64,000 nt of DNA from Paraliobacillus sp044383835 (GTDB lineage Bacteria > Bacillota > Bacilli > Bacillales > Amphibacillaceae), in the NCBI RefSeq assembly GCF_044383835.1, contig NZ_JBISEP010000012.1, positions 1 to 64,000 on the forward strand. The letters are read 5' to 3'. The translations under genes were made by a program, and so were the position numbers. Positions 8,068-17,686 of the stretch are shown here, piece after piece. Each line of letters opens with the position of its first letter. The first letter of the stretch is position 1. The notes under the pieces were generated by a model. It saw only the letters and a list, made by a program, of their open reading frames with translations, had not been told where the DNA came from and did no database searches.

Positions 8068-8223
8068 AGTTTGGGAAAAAATTTAAAGAAAGAACTATTT
8101 TCAGGTTAATTTCGACAAAATGATTAATATAATCGTCCCAATAATCCTCAAAACGTCAACGACACCGCAAGATTGATATGATATGATAAAAATAGACTTA
8201 TTTTACCGTATAGGATGATGGAT

Positions 8224-9264
8224 ATGATGAAAAAAGTAAAAGAAGTGAAAGAAGTACTTACCTTATACCAAAAGAAAACAATAGATATAAATACATTACA
8301 GGAACTAATCTCCCCTTTTGTCGATACCTATGAGGCTTTTGCAAATGTAATCCTATTGCTAGAGGAAGAGGAGATTTTAACGATGGTAAAAAGTAAAGGT
8401 CGTTCAATTAGAAAACCTTCCCTCGCTTTGCAGTATCGTATTCATAAAGCAAAAATGAAAAAAGAGCATCATTCCCTTTTACAGCAGTATCGAGTTAAAT
8501 TCCACAACGCTATCAATTTAGATTATTACTACAACCAAGATCCCAAGCAATGGCATGAGGATTTCCCTTATTTAAATCAAATTAATAACTACCTTCAAGT
8601 ACATGGTTTTCCTATAGAAGCAATTCCAGCACCTGAACGAAGCTATGAGCTAGTTGAAGATGAAAAATGGATTACGGAAAAGAGGGGAAAAGAAGTGTTG
8701 GAGCGTGTTGATCTGTTTGATAAAATGCGCATTATTCCTGTTTCAGATCCATTCCCATTTGCCATTAATCCAAATAAGATACAGGCAACGACACAATTAC
8801 ATTTAATTGTTGAGAATAAAACAACCTATCAAGGTCTACTGTTAGGAATGGGTAAAACAAATTTTTCTACATTAATCTATGGAAGTGGAAAAGCAATCAT
8901 TCAAAGTATCGAGCAGTTTGATCGACAATATCCTATAGACGCGCATCATCATTTTTTTTACTTTGGTGATATTGATCGTGAAGGTATTACAATTTGGCAC
9001 AGTCTAAACAAAAAAATAAATGCACGATTAGCATTGCCTTTTTATCAAGCATGTTTAGCAAAGAATCCGGCTAAGGGAAAGGATTACCAAAGGCAACGTA
9101 TGGAGGCAGAGGGTGCTTTTTTTGAAAATTTTAATCAACAGGAACAGCTACACCTCAAGCAATTGCTTAAAGGTGGCTATTATTATCCACAAGAAATACT
9201 GAAAACAAAGGAATTACAAAAAATATGGGGGGGATCAGATTGGGACAGTTTGATATTGCAATGA
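8224..9264 (+). CDS. jetD: Wadjet defence protein JetD (DUF2220/Toprim-like nuclease)
   Basis: About 346 residues. JetD is the subunit that cleaves DNA in the Wadjet complex, a SMC-type system that recognises and cuts circular plasmids. The N-terminal half is a winged-helix/arm region; the C-terminal half holds the Toprim-like core with YFGDIDREG (around residues 248-256), the acidic metal-binding motif of this family, and an RMEAEGAFFEN motif near residue 300. Four in-frame ATGs occur at the front; the AGGATG ribosome site favours 8224 or 8227 over 8215. It is first in the operon and overlaps jetA. Identification rests on the Toprim motif plus the SMC-like gene three positions downstream. 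Confidence 0.88.
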   Translation: MMKKVKEVKEVLTLYQKKTIDINTLQELISPFVDTYEAFANVILLLEEEEILTMVKSKGRSIRKPSLALQYRIHKAKMKKEHHSLLQQYRVKFHNAINLDYYYNQDPKQWHEDFPYLNQINNYLQVHGFPIEAIPAPERSYELVEDEKWITEKRGKEVLERVDLFDKMRIIPVSDPFPFAINPNKIQATTQLHLIVENKTTYQGLLLGMGKTNFSTLIYGSGKAIIQSIEQFDRQYPIDAHHHFFYFGDIDREGITIWHSLNKKINARLALPFYQACLAKNPAKGKDYQRQRMEAEGAFFENFNQQEQLHLKQLLKGGYYYPQEILKTKELQKIWGGSDWDSLILQ

Positions 9265-10742
9265 TTTCATCTGATTATCATGAACGTATGCGACGATTGG
9301 CTCTGTTTGACCCCTTGTCTGATCTGGAGCGTAAGCGCGAAAAGGATGAAAATGGCCGGATGATTGATATGAAAGGGTTGGGGTTGTTAACTTTACTGTT
9401 CTTCTTTGAGCAAAAGGTGATACGACATTATAAGTCAGGATTAAAGCAGCTGGCAACTTTTATTCAAGAAGTGACAAACGATCGATATCAATTACAGGCA
9501 AATGACTATTACCGTCTTGCAAATATTCTAGTGGACAACTTTCGCCCGGGAACAGGTGTGAAGCGTACATATACTTTTTACAATTGGGAAATAGGTCGAG
9601 AAGAACAAATTGATTATTCCATCTTAAAAACAGACCGATTTAACCCAGACACAACGGAGCAATATTATACGTTAGATGAAGATGGGTTAGAGCTCGTTTT
9701 TGCAACAAAAGAGTTCTATAGTGAATTTCAATTATCGATTAATCAATTAATGCTTCGAAAACAGCTTGAACGCGGTGAATTTAGTGGTGCACTTCGCCAA
9801 ATCAATGAGATGCGTGTTGCTGTAGAAGGTATTGATGAACGCATGATAGCGTTGAAGCAAGAAATTCAACGTAGTATTGTCTCTGAAAAAACGTTCGATC
9901 GTTACAAAGATTTATTAGATGATAGTTATCAACGCATGCAACGAGAAGCAGATGAATTTAAAGAACTACGCCAATTTGTTAAGGAAACAAAGGACAGGCT
10001 CTATGCTAAAGATATTCATCAGAAAGAACAAAAAACATATGATTTGATTTTAACTATCACTAGTGAATTAGAGGGAGTTCACTATGATCATTTTCGTTTG
10101 CTAGAGCAGACACTAGCATTAAAAAACACCACATTAATTACCGCTCAAGAGTCATTATATTATACAGGAATTGAAGCGTTTAATTTTGATCATGAAATCA
10201 CCTCTCACATTATCTCTGTTCCCTTACCGGTGGAGACGATGAAAGGTGTATTGCATCCTTTTTTACAAGTAGAAGAAGAAAGAATATGGTCTCCGTTAAC
10301 TTTATTCGCAGAACAGAGCTTGATTGATGAGCGACAAACGGAACAGAGCGCAGCAATGCTAGAAGCAAAGGGTGATGAAGAAAGTGATGCTAGAACGAAA
10401 GCGTTAAGCAAGCAATATAAGAAATTAATGGAACAGTTGCTGGAGTTATTGAAGGAACAACGTGAAATTAGGCTATCTGATTTCTTTGATTATCTTACAG
10501 ATACAAACCAATCTACATTATATACTTATCGCTCTTTTTATGATTTTTGGTTAATTGTGCACCAACGCTCCCCAATTGCCCGTGGGGAAATGGAAAATGA
10601 AGAAGATGGAAAATCTTTATTAGCCGAAGCATTGTACCTACTTGGAGATCAGCGTTTATTTATTACAGAAGAAAAAGCCATATTAAATCGTTATAAGCGA
10701 TATTCGATTCAAGAAATGGTTATTCGATTGGAGGAGTCTTAG
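9225..10742 (+). CDS. jetA: Wadjet defence protein JetA (kleisin-like, DUF5716 type)
   Basis: A 505-residue protein in the position and size range of JetA, the kleisin-like subunit bridging the SMC heads. It is mostly helical, with winged-helix-like ends, a coiled-coil centre (about residues 175-290) and a charged stretch near residues 370-420. No catalytic motif is expected or seen. It begins inside the end of jetD (40-nt overlap, different frame). AAAGGA lies 12 nt before the ATG at 9225; a TTG at 9240 after a run of G is an alternative start. Family assignment (type II-like Wadjet) is from layout and recalled family features, not from a search. Confidence 0.8.
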   Translation: MGGIRLGQFDIAMISSDYHERMRRLALFDPLSDLERKREKDENGRMIDMKGLGLLTLLFFFEQKVIRHYKSGLKQLATFIQEVTNDRYQLQANDYYRLANILVDNFRPGTGVKRTYTFYNWEIGREEQIDYSILKTDRFNPDTTEQYYTLDEDGLELVFATKEFYSEFQLSINQLMLRKQLERGEFSGALRQINEMRVAVEGIDERMIALKQEIQRSIVSEKTFDRYKDLLDDSYQRMQREADEFKELRQFVKETKDRLYAKDIHQKEQKTYDLILTITSELEGVHYDHFRLLEQTLALKNTTLITAQESLYYTGIEAFNFDHEITSHIISVPLPVETMKGVLHPFLQVEEERIWSPLTLFAEQSLIDERQTEQSAAMLEAKGDEESDARTKALSKQYKKLMEQLLELLKEQREIRLSDFFDYLTDTNQSTLYTYRSFYDFWLIVHQRSPIARGEMENEEDGKSLLAEALYLLGDQRLFITEEKAILNRYKRYSIQEMVIRLEES

Positions 10743-11482
10743 TGGATTATAAAGAGGAAAAGGTGATTGAGGCCTTCAGAATATATACAAAATTAGCACG
10801 AACTGCTGTTTCCGACCAAGAGGATGTCCAGTTGTATCGAGCGGATGAAGCTATTCGTAGTTTGTTAGATTTGTATGCCAAAGAAGTAGATGCGGTTATT
10901 GTTAACACGAGTGAAAACCTATACTTAATTCCAGAAACGAAATTATCAAGCTTTCATGTAAGTAATGAGTGGATTAAACGACATTATTTGCGATCAGGCG
11001 CTACGAACGCAGATATCTATTTATTATATTTTTCCACTATCATTCTGTTCGGTAGTTTTTACAATTCGTATCAAAGCGGACGTCCGACACGTGATTTCAT
11101 CCGAATCGAGAATTGGATGGAGCGCGTTCAAGAGCGGATAGAACAGCTACAAGCGTTAGATGAGGATGTATTAAAACAAAAGGAGAGTGAGTTCTCTTAT
11201 AACTGGGGTTTAATTATCGATAAATGGAATGATATGAACGATGTGAAGGAAAATGTCAAACGTCAAACTGGAAATACGATTAGTCGTTATAGCTTTTTAG
11301 ATACAGTAAAGCGTTTTTTAAGAGAACAAGATTTAGTGAAGGATCTGGGTAATGAAGAAATCGCATTAACAGATAAAGCGCAAACAATTATTCAACGATA
11401 CTTTATGGAAGTGGAATACAATAAAGGAATACTTACATTCATTTATGAAATGGAGGGACGTCAGCAAGATGCCAGCGATTAG
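10742..11482 (+). CDS. jetB: Wadjet defence protein JetB (KITE-like, DUF6063 type)
   Basis: A 246-residue, mostly helical protein with a C-terminal winged-helix look (ISRYSFLDTVKRFLREQDL, then a short beta hairpin). JetB is the KITE-type partner that, with JetA, closes the SMC ring. The GTG start overlaps the jetA stop by one base (TAGTG), with GGAGGAG 5 nt upstream, so translation is tightly coupled. Its end overlaps the start of jetC. I recognise it mainly by size and position between jetA and jetC. Confidence 0.8.
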   Translation: MDYKEEKVIEAFRIYTKLARTAVSDQEDVQLYRADEAIRSLLDLYAKEVDAVIVNTSENLYLIPETKLSSFHVSNEWIKRHYLRSGATNADIYLLYFSTIILFGSFYNSYQSGRPTRDFIRIENWMERVQERIEQLQALDEDVLKQKESEFSYNWGLIIDKWNDMNDVKENVKRQTGNTISRYSFLDTVKRFLREQDLVKDLGNEEIALTDKAQTIIQRYFMEVEYNKGILTFIYEMEGRQQDASD

Positions 11483-14400
11483 TAAAATTCGGTTAGCTAA
11501 TGTTATCTATGAAGAGGGCAATAAGCGTTACAATGATGAATTATTTTTGTTCGATGGCTATAATAGTGCGATTCTATTAGAAAATGGTGGTGGAAAAACG
11601 GTATTAATCCAAACAGCATTACAGGCGATGTTGCCTCACGCAGAGCTTGCTGGTCGAAAGATTGGAAAAACACTGACATTAGAAAATGCACCTGCACACA
11701 TTGCTGTAGAATGGATTATTAATGATAAGCCTCGTCGCTATGTGGTGACTGCTGTTACGCTGTTTATGAATAAGCATGGTGTTGATTCACTTCGATATGT
11801 GTATGAATATCAGCATGGTGATGCTCAATCGATTGAAGAAATTCCATTTGTTCGTGATGTTCAAGGTGGAAAGCGTCCAGCGGAAAAAGGGGAAATGCAA
11901 GATTACTATAGCGTGATGAAGGATCGATCTTTTTCAGCTAGCACCTTTACTACAATTAAGGATTATCGACAATATATTGAGGAAAACTATCAAATTATTG
12001 CAAGCGAATGGGAAAACATTGTAAAAATCAATAGCTCTGAAGGTGGCGTCGAGGCGTTTTTTGAGGCGTGTAAAACAACGAATCAACTGTTTGACAGATT
12101 GCTAATTCCTACTGTGGAAAGCGCGATGTCCGGGTATGATAAATCGAATTTTGCAGAGCTGTTCCAGAATCGATATGAAAGCTTTAAACGTTATCAACAA
12201 TTAACAGAAACACTGGATGAAAATAAACAAATTCAAGAAGCATTGACCAATTATACAGAAACGTATGAGCTACTTCATGCAAAAGAGCAGCAATTATATG
12301 AAGTGAAGCAACAGGCAAAAGGAATTTGGGAACAAACCAAGCAACAAGCGAATTCATTTGTCGTTGAGAAGGAAAGTGTTGTATCTAAAATAAAAGACTG
12401 GGAGTTAAAACAGCATTATCATCAAGTTAAACGAGATTCAAGTAAGCTAGCAGCTAAAGAAGTCCAAAAGCAACAAATTGAACAAAAATATCAGCAAGCA
12501 AGCGTTCAATTGAAAGAGCAAGAGGTGAGCGTTTCGGAAATTGGGGAGCGTCACGCTTCTTTAAGGTATGCAAAATTCAATAAAGAACGAAAGGAGGCTA
12601 AACAAACGCTGGCCTTTATTCAAGAGCAAATTACATCGTTTGAAGAAGAGACAGACATGGATGGCTTGAAGGAGCAATTAGAAGAGGTAGAACAAGCGTT
12701 ACACGGTGCCTATCAAACGCAAATTGAGCAAATTGAAAAAGTGCGAAAACAGTTACAATTTGAAAAGAATCCTTTAGAAGAGCAACTTAAAAATCTAGAA
12801 GAACAACGAATGACGCTTCAACAAACGTATCAGCAACATCATGATAAAATAATTCAAGTAGAATCTGTTATTGTAAATCGGAAGCAAGATAGTGCAAACA
12901 TACGACAATCCTTACTTGCTAATCCGAATCAAGAAAAAGTGGAAGAGCAATTGCCAACTTGGGAAGCGCGCTATCAACAATTAGACGATGAACTAGTACA
13001 GCTTAAAACACAAAGTAAACGAATTGAACGTGAAACGGAACAAAAAGAACAAGAAAGAACGTTATGGCAAACAGAAATGCAAGATAAGGCTCTTCAATTA
13101 CAAAGGGTGGAGCAACATTTAGTCAACATCAATGAAGAAGAACAGCATTTGATCCAATCGTTAGCTATGCTAAGAAGCGCCTGGAAAGATGTCACAGGTA
13201 TTTACCCTAACCAACAATCAATAGAAGGTCAATTGGAGAACAATATCGAGAAGCAACGGATTGAACGAGTGAAATGGCTTGATAAAGAACGCGTGTCCCT
13301 CCGTTATGTTGATGATTATGGCAAACAGGAGACTTTCTTTAGTGATCCGTTTTTATCCGAACAAATCGAACGGTGGAAGGAGCAATTAGATTACGTAGAA
13401 ACTGGTGTGAACTACTTGAATCAATTACCTGAAGCACAGCAAACATTATTAAAGCGAAACAGGCTTTGGCCAAGTCTATTAGTAACAACGGCAAAGTCTA
13501 AGGATCGTTTGATGGAGCGATTAGAGCAAGTTTCTGATCGTTTTATGTTTCCGGTAAAGATTGTGACGACTGAAGAAGCTACAGTAGTGACTGATGAGGA
13601 TAATGGAGATTGGATCGTTCCCGAACATTGGCGAAGTAATTTAGCATCAAATCAATTTCTTACATGGCAACAACAATTAAAACAGCAGGCTAAAGAGATA
13701 ACAGTCAGAAGAGAGAATACGGAGAAAACGTTGCATTCATGGGAAACAGCATTAGATCAATTCCGCACGTTTGTAAAGAAGTATCCATTTGATCAGCTTG
13801 TAGCATGGCAAGAGGAACAATATCACTTGCAGACAGAATTGGAAAATATAACGACTAAGCTACAGCAAGTGGACAAACAAATTATTGATAACAAAACAAC
13901 GATTGTGAAACATAACAGAAGGGCACAAGAGGCAAGCGCAGAGCGTATGGGGATAGAGGCGAAACTGAGAGAAAGTCAGCTTTATTTAACTTATCAAAAA
14001 GAAATTGCGAAAAGTAAATTAGAAATAGACAAGCATTTAGAACACCAACAAGAGCTAGATCGCAAGATGAAGCAGACGCTGCGTTCGACTACGCGTTATC
14101 AGGAAGAAATAGAGGTTATAAACGATCGCATGCGCGGCTTTGAGTTTGAACGAGAATTGATCCTTAACGACTCGAATTTTTTAGATGTGATGGAATTACC
14201 AGTAATTTACACGGATGAAAGTGTCTCGATATTGCTAGAGAAACGTAGAGAACTACAGATGCAAAAAGACAAGATGTCACGTGCAATTGGGGAATGGGAA
14301 CAGAAGGAGATCACAGAGAAGAATACCATTCAAACAGCTACAGAGCGCATGGATGAGATTGAACAAGCTATACCGTCGGTTGATAAAGAACAGCTATTCC

Positions 14401-15872
14401 CGGCTGATGGTGACCAGTATATCGAAAGATTGCACATACAATTGAAAAAGGTTAAAGATGAGCTTACAGAAATAAGAGAGACATACCACGCTCTTAGTCA
14501 AAATTTTCATACTAAAACAGCATTACTTAATGCAGACTATCACGCTTTTAATAAAAAATATCCCGATAATAGTATCGTCCAATTTGAGCAAGCAGATTTA
14601 GCTATTGTCAACGAACAGTTACAGAAAGAAAAGATAGACTTAGATGAACAAAAGAACTACCTTGATCAAGAGTTAGAGAGAGTGAATAAGGAGTTAGCTA
14701 GTATAGAAGAAGCGAAGAATCACTTGAGCATGTTTATTGAAGCGTATCACTTTAATGCACCGGATATTGTTGCGATCGCATTAACAGAGCAAGAAGCAAT
14801 TGATTTTCAATACAACCGTTATGGCTTCGCAAAGCGAGCGACGAATAAGTTAAAAGAAGTGAAGCAATTAGTAGATGTTGAAGTCGAGCATGTACAACAG
14901 GCTAAGGATAAGTTTCGTATATTTTGTCGTACAAGAATTACAGATAAGAAGCTGCAACAAATGGCTATTCAAGGTGTGGAGCAAAAAAGAGATTACCAGG
15001 ATGTAATCACTTTTAAACAAAATATGCTAGCAAGTATTCAGCGAATTTCTAAATATGCAAATGAACATATTCGTAAAAACGATGAAGAGTTACAAGTATT
15101 TATTGAGCAAATTCATACGCATTTGCAAACGTTAGTAGAAGAACTTGAACAGATACCGAAGAAAACACGAGTGAAGGTAGATAATTGGAAACCGATCTAT
15201 AGCTTCTCCATTCCAAAATGGGAGGATGAAGACGGTAAGTTAAGAATACGAAACCATACGGAATGGATTATGAAGCAATTAGATAATGACAAATACTGGA
15301 ATGATCAAGGACACCAAGACATGAATAAAATTAGAGCTGATTTGGAGAAGTGGCTTGAATCAAAACAACTGTTAAAGGTAGTTATGGATCGTGATGTTAT
15401 GAAAGTACATTGTCGTAAAGTAATGAATGACAATCAAATCTCAACACGTTCGTATTCTTGGGAGCACACTAATGTTTGGTCGGGTGGAGAAAAATGGAGT
15501 AAAAATATGACGCTTTTTTTAGGGATTCTAAAGTACGTGGCCGAAAAGAAAAAGTCTAATCTAACCGATCGTGCTGTTATTCTAGACAATCCATTTGGGA
15601 AAGCGTCGAGTGAACACGTGTTAAGTCCTGTTTTTTTCATCGCCGAGCAATTAGGATTTCAAATGATTGCTTTAACCGCTCATGCAGAAGGGAAGTTCTT
15701 GCAAGATTATTTTCCGATTATCTATAGCTGTCGTTTACGGGGCACGCAGGAAGGAAATAAGAAGGTGATGAGTACAAATAAATGGCTCCATCATGCTTAT
15801 TTTCAAGATCACGAACCAGCAGTCATTGATCGACTTGGCCAAACGGAACAACTGGATTTATTTCAAAAATGA
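11469..15872 (+). CDS. jetC: Wadjet defence protein JetC (SMC/MukB-like ATPase)
   Basis: About 1467 residues. This is the SMC-like motor of Wadjet. Walker A is LLENGGGKT near residues 36-44; long coiled coils run from about 220 to 1200, broken by a hinge-like region (about 590-750); the ABC signature WSGGEKW is near 1337 and Walker B VILDNP near 1373, followed by a switch histidine (LTAHAEG). The ATG at 11469 has GGAGGG 11 nt upstream and is preferred over the in-frame ATG at 11445. It overlaps jetB by 14 nt and completes the four-gene set D-A-B-C. Bacterial Smc and MukB are excluded by the neighbours and the head sequence. Confidence 0.9.
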   Translation: MPAISKIRLANVIYEEGNKRYNDELFLFDGYNSAILLENGGGKTVLIQTALQAMLPHAELAGRKIGKTLTLENAPAHIAVEWIINDKPRRYVVTAVTLFMNKHGVDSLRYVYEYQHGDAQSIEEIPFVRDVQGGKRPAEKGEMQDYYSVMKDRSFSASTFTTIKDYRQYIEENYQIIASEWENIVKINSSEGGVEAFFEACKTTNQLFDRLLIPTVESAMSGYDKSNFAELFQNRYESFKRYQQLTETLDENKQIQEALTNYTETYELLHAKEQQLYEVKQQAKGIWEQTKQQANSFVVEKESVVSKIKDWELKQHYHQVKRDSSKLAAKEVQKQQIEQKYQQASVQLKEQEVSVSEIGERHASLRYAKFNKERKEAKQTLAFIQEQITSFEEETDMDGLKEQLEEVEQALHGAYQTQIEQIEKVRKQLQFEKNPLEEQLKNLEEQRMTLQQTYQQHHDKIIQVESVIVNRKQDSANIRQSLLANPNQEKVEEQLPTWEARYQQLDDELVQLKTQSKRIERETEQKEQERTLWQTEMQDKALQLQRVEQHLVNINEEEQHLIQSLAMLRSAWKDVTGIYPNQQSIEGQLENNIEKQRIERVKWLDKERVSLRYVDDYGKQETFFSDPFLSEQIERWKEQLDYVETGVNYLNQLPEAQQTLLKRNRLWPSLLVTTAKSKDRLMERLEQVSDRFMFPVKIVTTEEATVVTDEDNGDWIVPEHWRSNLASNQFLTWQQQLKQQAKEITVRRENTEKTLHSWETALDQFRTFVKKYPFDQLVAWQEEQYHLQTELENITTKLQQVDKQIIDNKTTIVKHNRRAQEASAERMGIEAKLRESQLYLTYQKEIAKSKLEIDKHLEHQQELDRKMKQTLRSTTRYQEEIEVINDRMRGFEFERELILNDSNFLDVMELPVIYTDESVSILLEKRRELQMQKDKMSRAIGEWEQKEITEKNTIQTATERMDEIEQAIPSVDKEQLFPADGDQYIERLHIQLKKVKDELTEIRETYHALSQNFHTKTALLNADYHAFNKKYPDNSIVQFEQADLAIVNEQLQKEKIDLDEQKNYLDQELERVNKELASIEEAKNHLSMFIEAYHFNAPDIVAIALTEQEAIDFQYNRYGFAKRATNKLKEVKQLVDVEVEHVQQAKDKFRIFCRTRITDKKLQQMAIQGVEQKRDYQDVITFKQNMLASIQRISKYANEHIRKNDEELQVFIEQIHTHLQTLVEELEQIPKKTRVKVDNWKPIYSFSIPKWEDEDGKLRIRNHTEWIMKQLDNDKYWNDQGHQDMNKIRADLEKWLESKQLLKVVMDRDVMKVHCRKVMNDNQISTRSYSWEHTNVWSGGEKWSKNMTLFLGILKYVAEKKKSNLTDRAVILDNPFGKASSEHVLSPVFFIAEQLGFQMIALTAHAEGKFLQDYFPIIYSCRLRGTQEGNKKVMSTNKWLHHAYFQDHEPAVIDRLGQTEQLDLFQK

Positions 15873-15883
15873 TAAGATTAAAA

Positions 15884-15910
15884 GAACCGGGTTGAATGTT
15901 CGCCCGGTTC
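15884..15910 (-). terminator. Terminator between jetC and the secreted repeat gene
   Basis: GAACCGGG (15884-15891) pairs with CCCGGTTC (15903-15910). The T-run (TTTT) is on the minus-strand side, so it serves mainly the minus-strand gene, and perhaps jetC weakly. Confidence 0.75.
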
Positions 15911-15917
15911 GTCATGT

Positions 15918-16835
15918 TTACTTAATAATCTCGTTAAAAACTTCTTTGTCTTGCAAGTCAATAATCTTCAACTGATTGGTTTCTTTGATAAAAATACTTT
16001 TATATTGTTTCTGACTATCTTCATTACTCACACGCATCACGCGTTTATGCTGATTATCCTCAATGATTCTCGCATGGTCATCATCTGCATTGATTTGTTC
16101 TTCTAGTGTGTCAAACTCTGGAAGATCATCTACTTCAACAGTAGATTCGTTTGCTTCTTCTGTTTCGTTATCATCGTCATCAACTTCTGGTTGATCGGTA
16201 TCCTTAATTAATTGATTAAAAACCTCTTTGTCGTGCGAGTCAATAATCTTCAATTGATTGGTTTCTTTAATAAAAATACTTTTATATTGTTTCTGACTAT
16301 CTTCATTACTCACACGCATTACACGTTTATGCTGGGTATCCTCTATAATTTGTGCGTTATCGTCATCTGCATTGATTTGTTCTTCCAATGTATCAAACTC
16401 CGGGAAATCATCAATGTCAACAACTGATTCATTTTCTTCGGCTTCATTATCATCGTCATCAAATTCTAGTTGATCGGTAGCTGTTATAACTTGGTTGAAA
16501 ATTGTTCCCTTGTCCAGGTCAATAATTTTCAGTCTGTTTGTATTTTTAATAAAGATGCTTTTGTATTGTTGATCATTATCGGTTAACATAATGACACGTT
16601 TATCGGAATTGTTTTCAAGGACTTGTACGTTGTAATCTTCAACATCATCCATGTACTCATCCAACACCTCATACTCGAAAAACTGCTCTAACTTGCTATC
16701 ATCATCCCTCACCTGATGTTCATCATAAGAATTAACGTTCATTTGATCGGCTGTGTCGGTTGCATTAGCAGCTCCAACGAATCCTCCTGCCAATAGTAGA
16801 GTTCCTGTTACTGTAGTTAATAATAATTTTTTCAT
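15918..16835 (-). CDS. Secreted acidic protein with three 94-residue repeats
   Basis: A 305-residue exported protein of no family I recognise. It has a signal peptide (MKKLLLTTVTGTLLLAGGFVGAANA, cleaved after ANA at about residue 25) and then three tandem repeats of about 94 residues. Each repeat has an acidic entry (for example FPEFDTLEEQINADDD), a basic strand (HKRVMRVSNEDS), the core QYKSIFIKETNQLKIID and an acidic linker (DDDDNE). The two C-terminal copies are nearly identical; the N-terminal one has diverged. The start at 16835 has GAGGAGG 8 nt upstream. It is divergent from a two-component system whose operon ends in a PepSY protein, so it is probably a regulated envelope protein. Calcium binding or protease inhibition are possible guesses only. 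Confidence 0.75.
   Translation of the reverse strand: MKKLLLTTVTGTLLLAGGFVGAANATDTADQMNVNSYDEHQVRDDDSKLEQFFEYEVLDEYMDDVEDYNVQVLENNSDKRVIMLTDNDQQYKSIFIKNTNRLKIIDLDKGTIFNQVITATDQLEFDDDDNEAEENESVVDIDDFPEFDTLEEQINADDDNAQIIEDTQHKRVMRVSNEDSQKQYKSIFIKETNQLKIIDSHDKEVFNQLIKDTDQPEVDDDDNETEEANESTVEVDDLPEFDTLEEQINADDDHARIIEDNQHKRVMRVSNEDSQKQYKSIFIKETNQLKIIDLQDKEVFNEIIK
15930..16690 (-). repeat. Tandem 282-bp coding repeats (three units)
   Basis: Equivalent points recur exactly 282 bp apart (for example the TTGTC motif ending at 15950, 16232 and 16514). Units 1 and 2 (15930-16490) are highly alike at the DNA level; unit 3 is more diverged. Constant period with mostly silent differences suggests recent duplication or gene conversion within the gene. 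Confidence 0.85.
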
Positions 16836-16894
16836 ACGATTTCCTCCTCGTTTCATTGATTAATTTCATTGTATCGATTTAAAATAAGAATATC

Positions 16895-16923
16895 TTTAGA
16901 GTAAAATTAGAATTTGATTAGAA
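16895..16923. promoter_or_regulatory. Three 11-bp-spaced direct repeats (response-regulator site candidate)
   Basis: TTTAGAG (16895), ATTAGAA (16906) and ATTAGAA (16917) recur every 11 bp in the divergent intergenic region. OmpR/PhoB-type regulators bind direct repeats with this spacing, and such a regulator is encoded next to the site. Placement allows control of the secreted repeat gene and autoregulation. Confidence 0.5.
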
Positions 16924-16925
16924 TG

Positions 16926-16964
16926 GAAGGAAGCCGTTATTTCCTTCATGTCTAATGATATAAT
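16926..16964 (+). promoter_or_regulatory. Possible promoter of the two-component operon
   Basis: TATAAT at 16959-16964 is a perfect -10; the -35 region (GTTATT at 16936) is poor, consistent with activation. An inverted repeat AAGGAA/TTCCTT brackets the -35. Confidence 0.4.
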
Positions 16965-17005
16965 GAATAGAGAATATTTCTTTGGAACGAGAGAGGGGAA
17001 GGAAA

Positions 17006-17686
17006 ATGGCACGGATTTTGATTGTGGAGGATGAAACATCGATTGCGCGCGTATTAGCTTTAGAACTGGAACATGAAGGATATCAAGTGGTAACTTCTGA
17101 GACAGGTGATGAAGGCTTAATGCGTGCGGAAAGTGAGTCTTGGGATTTGCTTTTGCTAGATGTCATGCTTCCAGAACGAAGCGGCATGGATATTTTGCGC
17201 CGTTTACGATCCGGTGGCGATTTAACCCCGGTTATTATGCTAACAGCACGTGATGCAGTACTAGATAAAGTTTCGGGGCTTGACCAAGGTGCGAATGATT
17301 ATGTTACCAAGCCGTTTGATATGGAGGAATTATTAGCCCGTGTACGTGCTTGTTTGCGGCAGGGTAAGAAGGCAGTTGAGTCTGAAGTTTTTACTGTGGC
17401 AGATTTATCTGCGAACATTCAAACGCGCCAAGTGACACGTGCAGATAACCCAATTGAATTAACACCACGTGAATTTGATCTGTTAATTTACTTGTTACGT
17501 AATAAAGACATCGTTCTGACGCGTGATCAATTACTTCAAAATGTTTGGGGATTTGACTATGTTGGAGAAACAAATGTTGTTGATGTATATATTCGTTATT
17601 TACGACAAAAAATTGATCAGGATTATACAGGGCCGTTGATCCAGACGGTACGGGGCGTCGGATACGTATTGCGTGAGACACCATGA
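17006..17686 (+). CDS. OmpR-family response regulator
   Basis: 226 residues: a receiver domain (acidic pocket EDE near residues 8-10, phospho-Asp in LLLLDVMLP at about 53, conserved Thr in MLTARD, Lys in VTKPFD) and a C-terminal winged helix (LTPREFDLLIYLLRN, then VDVYIRYLRQKID and VRGVGYVLR). The ATG at 17006 has AGGGGAAGG upstream and is preferred over the in-frame ATG at 16982. It overlaps the kinase gene by 4 nt. It resembles ArlR/CssR-like regulators, but the signal cannot be named from sequence. Probable targets are its own operon and the divergent secreted repeat gene. Confidence 0.92.
   Translation: MARILIVEDETSIARVLALELEHEGYQVVTSETGDEGLMRAESESWDLLLLDVMLPERSGMDILRRLRSGGDLTPVIMLTARDAVLDKVSGLDQGANDYVTKPFDMEELLARVRACLRQGKKAVESEVFTVADLSANIQTRQVTRADNPIELTPREFDLLIYLLRNKDIVLTRDQLLQNVWGFDYVGETNVVDVYIRYLRQKIDQDYTGPLIQTVRGVGYVLRETP

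Noticed and set aside
8224..15872. MukBEF or SbcCD instead of Wadjet
   Set aside because: The Toprim JetD gene and the four-gene overlap pattern fit Wadjet; SbcD-type phosphoesterase motifs are absent.
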